DNA of 64,000 nt from Methyloversatilis universalis FAM5 (lineage in GTDB: Bacteria; Pseudomonadota; Gammaproteobacteria; Burkholderiales; Rhodocyclaceae), in NCBI RefSeq assembly GCF_000214035.2, contig NZ_AFHG01000044.1:1-64000 (forward strand). The letters are read 5' to 3'. Numbering within the stretch: position 1 is the stretch's first letter; each line of letters begins with the position of its first letter. Below the pieces are notes generated by a model that was given only the letters and a program-made list of their open reading frames with translations, was not told the origin of the DNA and searched no databases. Both the position numbers and the translations under genes were made by a program. Below are positions 63,726 to 64,000 of the stretch, piece after piece.

Positions 63726-64000
63726 GCTTCCTCGCTGACCCGTGGCGCGCACCGGCCGCCGCTCCACACCTCACCCAGCGCCTCCGAGGCCATGGCGATC
63801 TGCGACGGCAGCAGCCGGTCGCCGGCCAGGTACATCCGGCGCAGCTGGTGCGCCCAGTCCCGGTCACCCGACTCGCGAATCCGCACGGTCGCGGCGCGCT
63901 CCAGGTTCGCGGCCCTGCGGTCGGCATCCGGTACCGGCGGCGGCAACGCCACGCGCTGCTCGGCGACCTGGTTGCGGCAGAGCTCGATGAACTCCGGCAG
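63722..64000 (-). CDS. Prophage replication-region protein (5' part missing)
   Basis: The last 92 residues of a gene running off the right edge. The visible sequence begins LPEFIELCRNQVAEQ, which resembles the C-terminal part of lambda P-like or related phage replication proteins (LPEF-x-x-LCR), then a helical region (LERAATVRIRESGDRDWAHQLRRMYLAG). The frame is open to the edge with no need for the internal ATG 63952. Assignment tentative. Confidence 0.5.
   Translation of the reverse strand: MPEFIELCRNQVAEQRVALPPPVPDADRRAANLERAATVRIRESGDRDWAHQLRRMYLAGDRLLPSQIAMASEALGEVWSGGRCAPRVSEEA

Larger units (their letters stand above)
38763..64000. mobile_element. Prophage (tailed, lambda/siphovirus-like), left part and late region
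   Basis: From the 3' side of tRNA-Asn to the right edge, every gene is on the minus strand in the order replication, resolvase, regulator, terminase, head, tail, lysis. The left boundary is set at the end of the tRNA; the exact attL core cannot be fixed without attR. Integrase, repressor and immunity genes are not in the window and must lie to the right. All structural genes are intact open frames, so the element may be functional. Confidence 0.9.

Overview
The window is a high-GC bacterial chromosome segment. PEP-CTERM sorting, a BLUF photoreceptor, a compact rfbBDAC operon, RbgA/YlqF and REP-type palindromes together suggest a betaproteobacterium, possibly Rhodocyclales (Methyloversatilis-like). 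That placement is inference; no rRNA or marker phylogeny is available here.

Layout. (1) 1-3092: two tandem copies of a two-gene unit, DUF6502 followed by a secreted GGTG-repeat/DUF5666 protein, all on the minus strand; the left copy runs off the edge. (2) 3243-24076: a minus-strand, tightly coupled polyketide synthase cluster. Transcription runs from a 2273-aa ACP-KS-DH-KR-ACP-KS protein through a flavin monooxygenase, a 1746-aa ACP/hydrolase/aminotransferase-like/flavin-monooxygenase fusion, a KS protein with a degenerate DH-like tail, a free-standing acyltransferase, a free ACP, a fatty-acyl-AMP ligase (FAAL), a type II thioesterase and a Sfp-type phosphopantetheinyl transferase. No module contains an AT domain, so the free AT must act in trans. 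FAAL probably loads a fatty acid that is then extended, oxidised and released. (3) 24691-28242, plus strand, divergent: a PEP-CTERM GDSL lipase, a cytochrome P450 and a membrane fatty acid desaturase; the last two are plausible tailoring enzymes. (4) 28243-38491: housekeeping and surface genes, namely a ClC channel, gamma-glutamyltransferase, BLUF protein, YlqF/RbgA GTPase, a REP pair, the dTDP-rhamnose operon (rfbB-D-A-C) and an AsmA-like membrane protein. (5) tRNA-Asn at 38687-38762 with its own promoter and terminator. (6) From just beyond the tRNA to the right edge: a tailed (lambda/siphovirus-like) prophage, every gene on the minus strand.

In transcription order the prophage holds a replication-region gene (cut by the edge), a cysteine-rich protein, a rusA gene interrupted by an HNH endonuclease cassette, an HTH regulator, a second HNH gene, a tRNA-Gly-like gene, small and large terminase, portal, minor head protein, a zinc-ribbon protein, two accessory (moron-like) genes between terminators including an SGNH hydrolase, scaffold, P22-type coat, head completion and connector genes, tail terminator, tail tube, a G/GT-style tail chaperone pair with a GGGAAAC frameshift site, tape measure, tail tip genes, J-like host-specificity protein, a glycine-rich fibre, holin candidates, a GH19 endolysin, and nested Rz/Rz1 spanins. 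The integrase and right attachment site are outside the window.

The most unusual items are the 1746-aa fusion, whose two aminotransferase-like folds both appear to lack the PLP lysine and whose monooxygenase has its own in-frame ribosome binding site; the HNH insertion at the start of rusA, with the ancestral rusA start left as a stub and a divergently coded replacement; the tail frameshift site; and the series of near-identical terminators between phage modules.
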